DNA of 19,064 nt from JALHNF01 sp039809305 (GCA_039809305.1 JBDHUT010000006.1:1-19064); one strand, 5' to 3'. Shown: positions 1 through 7,625, numbered from the stretch's first letter. Made by a program: numbers and translations. The notes: generated by a model from the letters alone, not told the origin.

Positions 1-230
1 GTGCCATCATAGAGAACAACAAATAAAATTGCTCCTTGACCTCGAATGGCCATGACTCGCCCTGCTACTGATTTTGAAGATCCGTCTTTTTCCAACGTAT
101 CAAAATTTAATTTTACTTCAGCAAGCGAAAAATCACGTAAAACATGACTTGGATACGACTCCATGCCTAGCTCTTTTAGTCTTTGCATTTTTTGGATGCG
201 GATATCTCGAATTTCTTCTTGTGAAGCCAT
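1..230 (-). CDS. lysS: Lysyl-tRNA synthetase, N-terminal fragment (runs off window)
   Basis: The first 76 residues are visible; the gene continues past base 1. Lysyl-tRNA synthetase attaches lysine to tRNA-Lys in the cytoplasm. The fragment starts MASQEEIRDIRIQKMQRLKE, which matches the N-terminal helix typical of class II LysS (pattern R..K...L...G...YP). It is followed by VAGRVMAIRGQG, the first strands of the OB-fold anticodon-binding domain, and LYDGT. The ATG at 228-230 is the only start that keeps the usual N-terminal helix. No Shine-Dalgarno is visible; a TATACT hexamer directly abuts the ATG, too close to act as the -10 for this start. It lies downstream of greA in the same direction but is separated from it by a terminator hairpin. 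The product call is confident; the catalytic core is outside the window. Confidence 0.85.
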   Translation of the reverse strand, partial: MASQEEIRDIRIQKMQRLKELGMESYPSHVLRDFSLAEVKLNFDTLEKDGSSKSVAGRVMAIRGQGAILFVVLYDG

Positions 231-248
231 AGTATAGATAACTGTAAC

Positions 249-277
249 AAAAAAAGTGGTTTATAACCACTTTTTTT
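249..277 (-). terminator. Intrinsic terminator after greA
   Basis: The inverted repeat GTGGTT-TAT-AACCAC is flanked by seven A on one side and seven T on the other, giving a 13-bp stem with a 3-base loop and a U-tract. It lies 4 bases after the greA stop codon and 18 bases before the lysS start. Because the repeat is symmetric it could also work on the plus strand, but no plus-strand gene needs it. Confidence 0.85.
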
Positions 278-281
278 CTTT

Positions 282-740
282 TTATTCTATTGAAGCAATC
301 ACGTATTCCACAACACCTTTGGGAGTTGTAATACTTACAACATCACCCTCTTTCTTGTGAAGCAAAGCCTCACCCATTGGTGAATGAAAAGATATTTTTC
401 CAGAAGCAGTATCAGCTTCTTCGCCTCCTACAAGAGTAAAAGTTCGTTTTGTTTTATCACTTTTCTTAACAAGTTCAACTGTAGAACCAACAGACACGAC
501 ATCTGTAGAATGTTTTGTGGCAACTTTTGCAGTTTTTAAGATATGCTCGATTTTTGAAATACGATCCTCAAGCTTTGCCTGGTCCTCTCGAGCCTGTGCA
601 TATTCAGCGTTTTCAGAAAGATCACCGAGGGATTTTGCATACACAAGAGCGTCTGTAATTTGTTTACGACCTTGTGTTTGAAGAGTCTCGAGCTCTTCTT
701 TCAATTCTTTAAATTTTTCTTTAGTAAGTATTTCTACCAT
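282..740 (-). CDS. greA: Transcription elongation factor GreA
   Basis: GreA binds the RNA polymerase secondary channel and stimulates cleavage of backtracked transcripts. The 152 residues are close to the usual length of about 158. Residues 1-75 form the antiparallel coiled coil. The tip carries GDLSENAEY (residues 39-47), with the conserved acidic pair D40 and E43 that positions the catalytic metal. Residues 80-152 form the C-terminal globular domain, with the family-typical PMGEALLHKKEGD stretch. The ATG at 738-740 follows a TATAGT -10 box by only 7 bases and has no Shine-Dalgarno, so the mRNA is probably leaderless. The gene seems to be a single-gene unit: own promoter, strong terminator after it, and a 185-bp gap from mrdA upstream. 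Confidence 0.95.
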   Translation of the reverse strand: MVEILTKEKFKELKEELETLQTQGRKQITDALVYAKSLGDLSENAEYAQAREDQAKLEDRISKIEHILKTAKVATKHSTDVVSVGSTVELVKKSDKTKRTFTLVGGEEADTASGKISFHSPMGEALLHKKEGDVVSITTPKGVVEYVIASIE

Positions 741-747
741 CCGGGCA

Positions 748-776
748 ACTATACACTAAAATAGCTATTTTGGGAA
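748..776 (-). promoter_or_regulatory. greA promoter with palindromic spacer
   Basis: On the minus strand: TTCCCA (771-776), a 17-base spacer, and TATAGT (748-753), followed by 7 bases and the greA ATG. The spacer contains a perfect 14-bp palindrome, AAAATAGCTATTTT (758-771), which could be an operator or simply AT-rich promoter DNA. The -10 is good; the -35 is a partial match to TTGACA. Confidence 0.5.
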
Positions 777-784
777 GAAGTCCT

Positions 785-925
785 TGTAAAATATAGATAA
801 AAATAGCAAAGCGTCCCCGTCTCTCGTTAGAGTGGGTACGTTGATATGGCTTAACCTAAGAACAACGGAGTAATCTCAGGAAACAAGTTCAAGTGCCAAG
901 ATATTGCAGGATTTTATGTAACTGT
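785..925 (-). other. Gene-free 185-bp interval, candidate structured RNA
   Basis: The interval between mrdA and greA holds no credible ORF. Read on the minus strand it can be folded by eye into three parts. The first is a closing helix pairing TAAAAT plus GCAA near 900-914 with TTGC plus ATTTTTA near 797-811. The second is a hairpin CCTGAGA / TCTTAGG (near 854-879) nested inside GGC / GCC. The third is a hairpin with CGT, CCC and CTCT paired to AGAG, GGG and ACG across an AACG loop (near 814-840). The CCTGAGA stem needs a G-U pair that exists only in minus-strand RNA. I do not recognise a known family (not tmRNA, SRP RNA or tRNA). It could also be an attenuator or terminator region of mrdA. 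Confidence 0.25.
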
Positions 926-2689
926 CTACAAAGGTGTGACCCCCTCCTCTATTCCCACGTCAACTTGCGTTGAAGTTGCATCTTCTAAAATAGGCTCTTT
1001 TTTTAGTATCCCCGCATACTGAGGTCTGTTTTCAGCGATCCACTTCAAAATATCACGAGTAGTCTTTCCTGCACCGTATGTTGTATCAACTGGTCCATTT
1101 TCAAGAACTATCACGAATGCGTATTTAGGTTCTTTATAGGGGAAAAATCCACTCATCCATGAATTTACCCTTCCCTTTCGTACACCAATTTCTGCAGTTC
1201 CTGATTTTGCCGCTACAGGAAAACCGGCTTGCTGGAGGACAGGGGAAGAGCCTGACAAAACAGTCTGTCGCATACCTTCTCGGATTACCGCTAAATCTTC
1301 TTTCGAAACCGAATACTTTGTTTCTGTTTTTTCAACTCGTGGAGATACTGTTTGAACTAAATGAGGTACAACCAACCTTCCACCATTTGCAATACTAGCA
1401 ACAGAGCGGGCAAGTTGTATTGGGGTAACTTGAGATCCATACTGACCAATAGACGTGTGATATGTATTACCTAGGCGCCACTCCTCATCAAACGTTTGCA
1501 ATTTCCATTCAGGAGTCGGAATAACCCCTTTTGATTCACCAAGTAAATCAATACCAGTCTTTTCTGCAAAGCCAAAAATTTTTAAATACTCATCTATTTT
1601 TACTATACCTAAACCTTTCTGATCACCATAACCACCACCGATACTGTAAAAATAAACATCTGATGACACTGCAATAGCCTCTCGCATATCTGTATAACCA
1701 TGCACTTTCCAGTCACGAAAAACAGTGTCTGCACCACCGTATGGATTTTTTATTGTAATAGAACCTTTACTCTCTATTTGCTTATAAGGACTAATAATTC
1801 CTTCTTGTAATGCAGCTAAAGCCATAAAAGGTTTTACTGTTGAACCAGGTGAATAGAGGCCTGAAATAGCACGATTAAGAAATGGTTTACCTTCATCAAG
1901 TTGGGCATCAGCCAGTTGGCTCATTCCTTCTTCAGTATTAAGTACATATAAAGGAAAAGATGGCGCACTAACCAATGACAGTACTTCACCTGTATCAACA
2001 TCTAGTATTACCGACGCACCACCTTTAAATCCACCTTCACGCATTGCTGTACGTAATATTTGATATGACGCATCTTGAAGTTCGGCATCAATTGTTAATG
2101 TCAAATTAGTACCATCTTGCGGCTCTTCGGCAACATGAATATCAGTCATATCACCAAGAGCATTAACTTGAATTATACGTTTACCATTTTTTCCAGATAA
2201 CACATCATTGTATTTTTTTTCAATACCATCCAGACCCACATACTCTGTTTGCCAGTATCTACCCGATTTATCTTTTTTTGGATAACTTACTAACCCAAGA
2301 ACAGGTGCCATACCATCAAACGACGCATATTCTCTTTTGGCAATTTCACTATGAGTGGTAGTTCCTACGTTACGAATGAGCGCAATTCCATTTCTGTCAT
2401 ACAATATACCGCGCGCACCAAAAAGTGGAGAATAAACTATTCTATTGTTATCCGACATCTTAGCAAACTCGTCTCCGTTGATAACTTGCAACGAAAAAGC
2501 TTTCCCAAGACCAACTAAAATAAAAATAGATGCGATGATTCCAACACCAATAACCGCCCGAGAAGAAACAGGTGTTTCTATTCGTCCCTCAAAATTATCT
2601 TGATTAAATTTTGAAACATTTTTTGCATCAAGAAATATTTCATCGGGTGATATTTCTGCCATATTTTTTTTTCGACGGAAAAAATTCAT
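926..2689 (-). CDS. mrdA: Penicillin-binding protein 2, rod-complex transpeptidase
   Basis: This is the class B PBP that cross-links peptidoglycan during elongation, anchored in the membrane with its catalytic domain outside. One transmembrane segment lies at about residues 44-62 after a charged cytoplasmic tail. The dimerisation (pedestal) region spans about 65-225 and the transpeptidase domain about 225-555. All active-site motifs are present: STVK (nucleophile S283), SSD (342-344) and KSGT (495-498), plus SIGQYGSQVTPIQLA (413-427), a hallmark of PBP2. The 587 residues are a normal length. The first ATG is used; M10 is an alternative. No Shine-Dalgarno is visible. It starts 7 bases after the 47-residue ORF and closes the mreB-mreC-ORF47-mrdA operon. 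Its natural partner RodA is not in the window. Confidence 0.93.
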   Translation of the reverse strand: MNFFRRKKNMAEISPDEIFLDAKNVSKFNQDNFEGRIETPVSSRAVIGVGIIASIFILVGLGKAFSLQVINGDEFAKMSDNNRIVYSPLFGARGILYDRNGIALIRNVGTTTHSEIAKREYASFDGMAPVLGLVSYPKKDKSGRYWQTEYVGLDGIEKKYNDVLSGKNGKRIIQVNALGDMTDIHVAEEPQDGTNLTLTIDAELQDASYQILRTAMREGGFKGGASVILDVDTGEVLSLVSAPSFPLYVLNTEEGMSQLADAQLDEGKPFLNRAISGLYSPGSTVKPFMALAALQEGIISPYKQIESKGSITIKNPYGGADTVFRDWKVHGYTDMREAIAVSSDVYFYSIGGGYGDQKGLGIVKIDEYLKIFGFAEKTGIDLLGESKGVIPTPEWKLQTFDEEWRLGNTYHTSIGQYGSQVTPIQLARSVASIANGGRLVVPHLVQTVSPRVEKTETKYSVSKEDLAVIREGMRQTVLSGSSPVLQQAGFPVAAKSGTAEIGVRKGRVNSWMSGFFPYKEPKYAFVIVLENGPVDTTYGAGKTTRDILKWIAENRPQYAGILKKEPILEDATSTQVDVGIEEGVTPL

Positions 2690-2696
2690 AAATACA

Positions 2697-2840
2697 TTAT
2701 ATTCTTAAATACGGAGTCACAAATCTATATACAGCAACACCAACTAGTAATGTAATTAAAACTTGAGGGTACCCATCACTGAACCAGATGTCAAAAAAAA
2801 GTACAACAAGTAAAAAAAATATAAATACCTTTTTTTTCAT
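2697..2840 (-). CDS. 47-residue membrane protein in the mreD position
   Basis: This short ORF lies between mreC and mrdA. It encodes 47 residues, starting MKKKVFIFFLLVVLFFDIWF and ending RFVTPYLRI. Two hydrophobic stretches (about 5-20 and 27-41) are separated by a short polar SDGYP turn, and a Lys-rich N-terminus predicts a two-pass membrane hairpin. Its ATG overlaps the mreC stop as ATGA, a typical translational coupling, and its stop lies 7 bases before mrdA, so it fits the operon exactly. MreD normally occupies this slot in mreBCD-mrdA operons but has about 160 residues and five or six membrane segments. I see no sequence signature that proves homology. It may be a drastically reduced MreD, an unrelated replacement, or a small accessory protein of the rod complex. 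Confidence 0.7.
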   Translation of the reverse strand: MKKKVFIFFLLVVLFFDIWFSDGYPQVLITLLVGVAVYRFVTPYLRI

Positions 2841-3622
2841 ATGTCCGCACCTGATTCAACACCAACAACATCTATCATGTTTGGATGAAAAGGTATATTT
2901 ACAATGATTTCTTTGAATCTATTTTCTTCATTATTATTGATCTTTTTTACCGTTCCAATAATCAATTCTGGATTAACATCATACAAAATAACATCCCCCA
3001 CTTCGAAATCCATTTCATGAGGAACCTGCGAAGCGTACACACCGCTATCAATACCCCTAAGGGTAATGACTGTACCGCTCGCACTTGTTCTACCAACTAT
3101 TTCATTACCATTCCAAAGCAAAGAAACAAGAGAGGTTTTATTTCCGACTTCTGAAACAGATCCTAAAATTGTATTATGTGGACCAATGACATTTTGACCT
3201 TTTTTTATCAAAGCAGATTCACCTTTATCTATTCGAAACGAATCATACACAAGAGTATCTATGAGACCAACTCTTTTAGCATATATTAGTTGAGATGGTG
3301 AGACTGTTATATTCTCATACTTTTTTATTTGATTAGACAAGATTTCAAGCTCTAAATATTTCATCTTCTCTTCTTCTAGCTGTCTTTGAAGTAAAATGTT
3401 TTCTTCGTAGAGAGCTCTGTTTGTAGCAGAATAAAAATAAATTGTATTAAGAGACGTTACTATTTTCTTATATATATAAGAAGAAAAAAAACCAGTTGAT
3501 TCTAAAAAAGGTATCGCAATACTTTTAAATGGTGACCATAAAAAAATACAAAGTACGGGCAGTGCTATATATGCAAGATTTCTTTTGAATCGTTTATTAG
3601 AATTGCGGTGAGATATCATCAT
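2837..3622 (-). CDS. mreC: Rod shape-determining protein MreC
   Basis: MreC is the extracytoplasmic scaffold that links MreB filaments to PBP2. The 261 residues start with a basic tail, then one transmembrane segment (about 15-33), a heptad-rich coiled coil (about 64-103, including EENILLQRQLEEEK), and the double beta-barrel domain (about 105-255). That domain carries the typical KGQNVIGPHNTILGSVSEVG and GDVILYDVNPELIIGTV motifs. The start ATG lies inside the end of mreB, a 26-base overlap; no in-frame start follows the mreB stop soon enough to keep the membrane segment. The stop overlaps the next ORF as ATGA. TGA as stop shows the standard code. Membership in the mreB-mreC-mrdA operon supports the call. 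Confidence 0.9.
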   Translation of the reverse strand: MMISHRNSNKRFKRNLAYIALPVLCIFLWSPFKSIAIPFLESTGFFSSYIYKKIVTSLNTIYFYSATNRALYEENILLQRQLEEEKMKYLELEILSNQIKKYENITVSPSQLIYAKRVGLIDTLVYDSFRIDKGESALIKKGQNVIGPHNTILGSVSEVGNKTSLVSLLWNGNEIVGRTSASGTVITLRGIDSGVYASQVPHEMDFEVGDVILYDVNPELIIGTVKKINNNEENRFKEIIVNIPFHPNMIDVVGVESGADI

Positions 3623-4646
3623 GGTTAGTAATTAATACCTCTTTATACTTTTGCAAATCTTCGAGAATAATTCCCGTTCCGCGAGCAACTGCAGAAAGTG
3701 GATCGTCAGCAACCGTAACAGGTATTTTTAAATGTGATTGCATAAGTTCCGGTAACCCACGAATAAGCGCTCCTCCCCCAGATAGAATAACTCCTTTATG
3801 CATAACATCAGATAAAATTTCTGGCGGTGTTGTTTCGAGAACTTCTTTTACAGAATCAACAATCTGCATTACAGATGGTAAAAGAGCTTCGCGGATGTCA
3901 GCATCAGTTACAATAACTTCACGTGGTAAACCAGTAACAAGATCACGTCCACGCACGATCATTTCCATTGGCTCACCTTCTAACACCCCCCCAATATCAA
4001 TTTTTACATTTTCTGCCGTTTTTTCACCAATGAGTAATTTAAACTCATCTTTGAGATACGAAATGATATCGGAGTTTAACTTATCCCCGGCAACCTTAAG
4101 TGACTTTGATCGCACAATTCCAGCTAAGGAGATGACTGCTATGTCAGTTGTCCCTCCACCCATATCAACAATCATCGAACCAACAGCGTCTTGAATAGGT
4201 AAACGAATTCCAATAGCTGCAGCCATCGGTTCTTCGACAATATACACTTCTCGAGCACCAGCATTTTTTGCGGCATCATACACGGCACGAATTTCTACAT
4301 TTGTAATTCCTGTTGGAACACCCACTACAACCCGAGGGTTAATAGGCTTGTTCACCACTTCATTCACTTTGTTCATGAGATACATCATCATCTCTTCAGT
4401 GACTTCAAAATCAGAAATTACTCCGTCGACTAGAGGTCGTATTGCTTTAATATGAGCCGGTGTTCTTCCTAACATTAGTTTTGCCTGTGTACCAACGGCA
4501 ACAACACGTCCAGTTTTTTGATTTACTGCAACCACAGAAGGCTCATCTATGATTATCCCTTGACCACCCAAGTAAACCATAGTATTCGCAGTACCAAGGT
4601 CAATCCCAACATCATTTGAGTATAGTTTTCGCAAGCGACTAAACAT
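3597..4646 (-). CDS. mreB: Rod shape-determining protein MreB (first of two)
   Basis: This bacterial actin forms membrane-bound filaments that guide wall elongation. It has 349 residues, normal for the family. The nucleotide-binding motifs are intact: DLGTANTMVY (phosphate 1, residues 16-25), IVDMGGGTTDIAVISLAG (phosphate 2, about 159-176) and LSGGGALIRGLPELM (adenosine motif, about 287-301). An AGGA element 4 bases before the ATG is one of the few recognisable ribosome-binding sites here. It heads the operon with mreC, the 47-residue ORF and mrdA. It starts 57 bases after proS, with an inverted repeat between them. A paralogue sits at 13052-14065 next to murA. This copy, with mreC and PBP2, is the more likely elongasome MreB. 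Confidence 0.95.
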   Translation of the reverse strand: MFSRLRKLYSNDVGIDLGTANTMVYLGGQGIIIDEPSVVAVNQKTGRVVAVGTQAKLMLGRTPAHIKAIRPLVDGVISDFEVTEEMMMYLMNKVNEVVNKPINPRVVVGVPTGITNVEIRAVYDAAKNAGAREVYIVEEPMAAAIGIRLPIQDAVGSMIVDMGGGTTDIAVISLAGIVRSKSLKVAGDKLNSDIISYLKDEFKLLIGEKTAENVKIDIGGVLEGEPMEMIVRGRDLVTGLPREVIVTDADIREALLPSVMQIVDSVKEVLETTPPEILSDVMHKGVILSGGGALIRGLPELMQSHLKIPVTVADDPLSAVARGTGIILEDLQKYKEVLITNHDDISPQF

Positions 4647-4681
4647 AGTTTCCTATCTGTAAGAGTACCCTACTTTATAAT

Positions 4682-4701
4682 ATTTGGCCAATACGCCAAA
4701 T
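4682..4701. promoter_or_regulatory. Inverted repeat between proS and mreB
   Basis: A perfect 7-6-7 inverted repeat, ATTTGGC-CAATAC-GCCAAAT, begins 2 bases after the proS stop and 36 bases before mreB. Read as minus-strand RNA it is a short hairpin with no good U-tract, so it would be a weak terminator. It could instead be an operator or attenuator setting mreBCD-mrdA expression apart from frr-rseP-proS. TATTATAAAG just downstream offers possible -10 hexamers, but no convincing -35. Confidence 0.45.
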
Positions 4702-4703
4702 TA

Positions 4704-5939
4704 TTAAGAAAACCTTGCAATACAAGCTTCTATTGAAAGTATTTCTACTTCAGAATCAGTACGTTTCTTGTATTCTACACCGCCGGCCGCAAGGCTTTTT
4801 TCTGTAATCAAAATTCGGTATGGCATACCAAGTAAATCAGCATCATTGAGCTTCACCCCGATAGAGACATCACGATCATCAAAAAGAACTTCGACACCTT
4901 TTGCAATTAGAGCGCCATATATTTCTTTTGCTTTTTCATCTTGTTTAAATGAAAGAAGGTGAACTTTAAATGGAGCAATGCTTTCCGGCCACACAATTCC
5001 TTTCTCATCTGATAAAAGTTCAACAATAGTACCCATCACTCGTCCAGGACCAATACCGTATGAACCCATAATCACTTTTTGTTTTTCACCTTTTTCATCA
5101 ATATAGGTAAGTTCAAACGCATCAGAAAACTTTGTACCAAGTGAGAAAATATTTCCAACCTCAATAGACTTCATCTGCTTTAAATTCTCTCGAACTAAAC
5201 CTAAATCTTTAAGAACATCATCGTTCAACACTTCTTCATTAATTGCAATCTTTTTTTCTTCGTCAACATAAATCAAATCTTCACCTGCATCAGAAATCGT
5301 CTGAAACTCGTGAGAATATTTCGAAAATGAACCTCCTGAAGCGAAAGTAATATATGTTTTATCTCCGATTCCTAGTCGCTTAAAAGTAGTCACGTATGCC
5401 TGTTTTATTTTTTCATACAAGACATTATGTTCTTCCTGATTACGAGAGAAGGAATACAGATCCTTCATAACAAACTCACGACCACGCATTATTCCAGACT
5501 TTGCCCGAGTTTCATTGCGGAATTTTGTTTGAAATTGATACACAGAAATTGGTAAATCTCGATACGAGTTAATGTAGTTTCGCATCATGTTTGTCATAGG
5601 CTCCTCATGAGTAAAACCAAGACCAACCTCTGTATCATTTTTTAACTTTGTCTTAAACCAAACATCGACAACATCATCATCAAAACGCCCTGTTTTATTC
5701 CAGACCTCTCTATCTTGAAGCGCCGTCATTGCAAGCTCTTGTCCACCAACTTTATTCATCTCTTCACGGATCACAGAAATGATATTATTAAATACTTTGA
5801 GTCCAAGTGGTAAGTATGCATAGACTCCGGCCATTTCTTTATACACATATCCCGCACGAATAAGAAGTTGAGCATTTTTTGAAACCTCGTCTGCAGGAGC
5901 TTCTTTGCGTGTTTTAGTGAAAAGTTTTGATTGAAGCAT
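4704..5939 (-). CDS. proS: Prolyl-tRNA synthetase, short form without INS editing domain
   Basis: A class II synthetase that charges tRNA-Pro. Motif 1 lies near residues 30-65 (GYVYKEMAGVYAYLPLG). Motif 2 is at 140-160 (FRNETRAKSGIMRGREF then VMKD). Motif 3 is at 291-303 (MGSYGIGPGRVMG). The anticodon-binding domain spans about 320-411 (GVEVLFDDRDVSIGVKLNDAD). At 411 residues it is much shorter than the common bacterial form (about 570). The roughly 180-residue INS domain that hydrolyses Ala-tRNA-Pro, normally between motifs 2 and 3, is replaced by about 35-40 residues (219-255). It resembles the short alphaproteobacterial forms in this respect. It starts 6 bases after the rseP stop and ends the frr-rseP-proS cluster, with no Shine-Dalgarno. 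Confidence 0.93.
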   Translation of the reverse strand: MLQSKLFTKTRKEAPADEVSKNAQLLIRAGYVYKEMAGVYAYLPLGLKVFNNIISVIREEMNKVGGQELAMTALQDREVWNKTGRFDDDVVDVWFKTKLKNDTEVGLGFTHEEPMTNMMRNYINSYRDLPISVYQFQTKFRNETRAKSGIMRGREFVMKDLYSFSRNQEEHNVLYEKIKQAYVTTFKRLGIGDKTYITFASGGSFSKYSHEFQTISDAGEDLIYVDEEKKIAINEEVLNDDVLKDLGLVRENLKQMKSIEVGNIFSLGTKFSDAFELTYIDEKGEKQKVIMGSYGIGPGRVMGTIVELLSDEKGIVWPESIAPFKVHLLSFKQDEKAKEIYGALIAKGVEVLFDDRDVSIGVKLNDADLLGMPYRILITEKSLAAGGVEYKKRTDSEVEILSIEACIARFS

Positions 5940-5945
5940 AGTATT

Positions 5946-7052
5946 TTATGAAATTAACCGCGCGATATCTTGCCAAGTAACAAGAACCATAAGAAGAAGT
6001 AAAAGTCCGAAACCAATAGTATTTGCCCACGCTTGAAATGTAAGCGGAAGTGGTCGACGAATGACACTTTCAATAGCAACAAATAAAAGTCGTCCACCGT
6101 CAAGTGCAGGGAATGGTATAAGATTAAGCACAGCGAGATTAATAGAAATAATGGCAGCAAAAGTAAAGAGTGCGGCAATGCCAAACACACGAACTTGATC
6201 AACAACACCAACAATACCAATTGGACCACTTAATTCCTTGACCCCACCTTGGCCAGTAAAAATATTTTTTATTAAATTAATAAATGCTTCAGTGGTCAAA
6301 ACAGTATACGAAGCAGTCGTTTTCATTCCTTGCCATAAAGCAAGGTGTACAGGTAAATCTAAAACCCCGACCCTATCAACAGTGAGACCGATAATTTTTT
6401 TATTTGCACCATCATACACCTGCGGTGTAATTGGAGAATATGTCACAGTGTCCTCACCCTTCTTTTTGTACCCAATGGTCATCTGTTCTTCTTGATGTGT
6501 AGCCACAAAATCACTTACCTCTTGAGCAGTCTTTGGTTCAAGAAATTCTTTAAAAGTCGCCAAAGATACAAGCGAGTCACCTGCACTAATACCAAGAATA
6601 TCAGCAGGTGATCCTTTTGCCACATTTAAAATGGCAGTTCGTTCATTCTGAACCTTAAGATTTTCTGGCACAGCCGCAACAGAAGTTTCTGCACCCAAAA
6701 GATACGCGCCAGAAAAAAGTACCCAGGCAAAAATAACATTCATCGTAATACCTGCCAAAAGCACAAGCGCCTGAATATAACGAGGTTTGTGTGCAAAACT
6801 TCTTTTTCGATCAGGACCTTCTGTAATCTCGTTTGGATCTTCGCCATATATTTTTACATAACCACCAATAGGAAGTAGGTTCACTCTATATTCAGTCTCA
6901 CCTATTTTTTTTCCAAATAATTTTGGAGGAAAACCAAACGCAAATTCATCCACTCGAATTCCAGACCATTTTGCAACAATAAAATGTCCAAACTCATGAA
7001 CAAGTACAAGAAAAACAAGAATAGTAAAAAAGATTAACGTTGAAATAAACAT
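5946..7052 (-). CDS. rseP: RseP-like site-2 intramembrane zinc metalloprotease
   Basis: A membrane-embedded M50 protease that cuts transmembrane helices such as anti-sigma factors or signal-peptide remnants. The zinc motif HEFGH (19-23) lies in the first transmembrane helix and is followed by the usual FAFGFPPKLFGKK and PIGGYVKI segments. A PDZ domain covers about 125-205 (KGSPADILGISAGDSLVSL). The third metal-ligand motif NLIPFPALDGG (310-320) is intact, with a final membrane helix at about 345-363. At 368 residues and with a single PDZ domain it is shorter than E. coli RseP (about 450, two PDZ). It sits 4 bases after frr and 6 before proS. The substrate cannot be told from this window; no sigma or anti-sigma gene is nearby. 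Confidence 0.93.
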   Translation of the reverse strand: MFISTLIFFTILVFLVLVHEFGHFIVAKWSGIRVDEFAFGFPPKLFGKKIGETEYRVNLLPIGGYVKIYGEDPNEITEGPDRKRSFAHKPRYIQALVLLAGITMNVIFAWVLFSGAYLLGAETSVAAVPENLKVQNERTAILNVAKGSPADILGISAGDSLVSLATFKEFLEPKTAQEVSDFVATHQEEQMTIGYKKKGEDTVTYSPITPQVYDGANKKIIGLTVDRVGVLDLPVHLALWQGMKTTASYTVLTTEAFINLIKNIFTGQGGVKELSGPIGIVGVVDQVRVFGIAALFTFAAIISINLAVLNLIPFPALDGGRLLFVAIESVIRRPLPLTFQAWANTIGFGLLLLLMVLVTWQDIARLIS

Positions 7053-7056
7053 ACAA

Positions 7057-7608
7057 TTAATTCATTACCTCACTTTCTTTTTTTGCAAAAACATCTTCAA
7101 GAAGACTGTTATATTCATCAACTTTTTTTTGCAATTCATCTGATACACGTTTTGCATCATCCTCAGGCAATACTCCTTCTTTTTTTTGTCCCTCAATATC
7201 TTTTTGCACCTCCTGACGTATGAGACGAATTTTTACACGAGCATCTTCAAGGCGATCTTTTAACACTTTTACAAGCTGAGCGCGACGTTCTGTAGTAAGT
7301 TGTGGGAAAAAGATTCGTAAACCAGAATCATCTACTGACACAGAAAGACCTAGGTCAGCATCACGAAGAGCAGTTTCTATTACTTTTACTTGAGATTTGT
7401 CCCACGGAGCCACACGAAGCGTACGAGGGTCTTCAATTGTTACTGACGCTACATGAGGAATGGCGGTGCGAGAGCCATAACTTTCAACACTTACCAAATC
7501 AAGAATGGCCGGAGTTGCTCGTCCAGTAGAAATACCTGTGTACTCACGTTTGAGCCACTCAACCACCTCTTTTCCTTGTGCACTAAAATCTGCAAATGAA
7601 TACGCCAT
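7057..7608 (-). CDS. frr: Ribosome recycling factor
   Basis: RRF, with EF-G, splits post-termination ribosomes. Its 183 residues are the usual length (about 185). The three-helix-bundle stretches are present (ISTGRATPAILDLVSVESYG near 26-45, and the C-terminal helix RVKIRLIRQEVQKDI). So is the beta domain with ASVTIEDPRTLRVAPWDKS, the most conserved RRF segment. The ATG at 7606-7608 has no Shine-Dalgarno. A TATAGT -10 lies 17 bases upstream. It is the first gene of the frr-rseP-proS unit, in which the genes usually found between frr and rseP (uppS, cdsA, dxr in Firmicutes) are absent. Confidence 0.95.
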   Translation of the reverse strand: MAYSFADFSAQGKEVVEWLKREYTGISTGRATPAILDLVSVESYGSRTAIPHVASVTIEDPRTLRVAPWDKSQVKVIETALRDADLGLSVSVDDSGLRIFFPQLTTERRAQLVKVLKDRLEDARVKIRLIRQEVQKDIEGQKKEGVLPEDDAKRVSDELQKKVDEYNSLLEDVFAKKESEVMN

Positions 7609-7625
7609 AATGTGTATATCTAAGT

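Noticed and set aside
790..925. Group I intron-like or tRNA-like words (such as AAGATAT and GTTCAAG on the plus strand)
   Set aside because: The interval is too short for a group I intron, the core pairings cannot be completed, and no cloverleaf can be drawn.
1656..1664. SSD instead of SxN in the second transpeptidase motif of PBP2
   Set aside because: As far as I recall, an Asp at this position is common in PBP2-type proteins, so it is not an unusual substitution.
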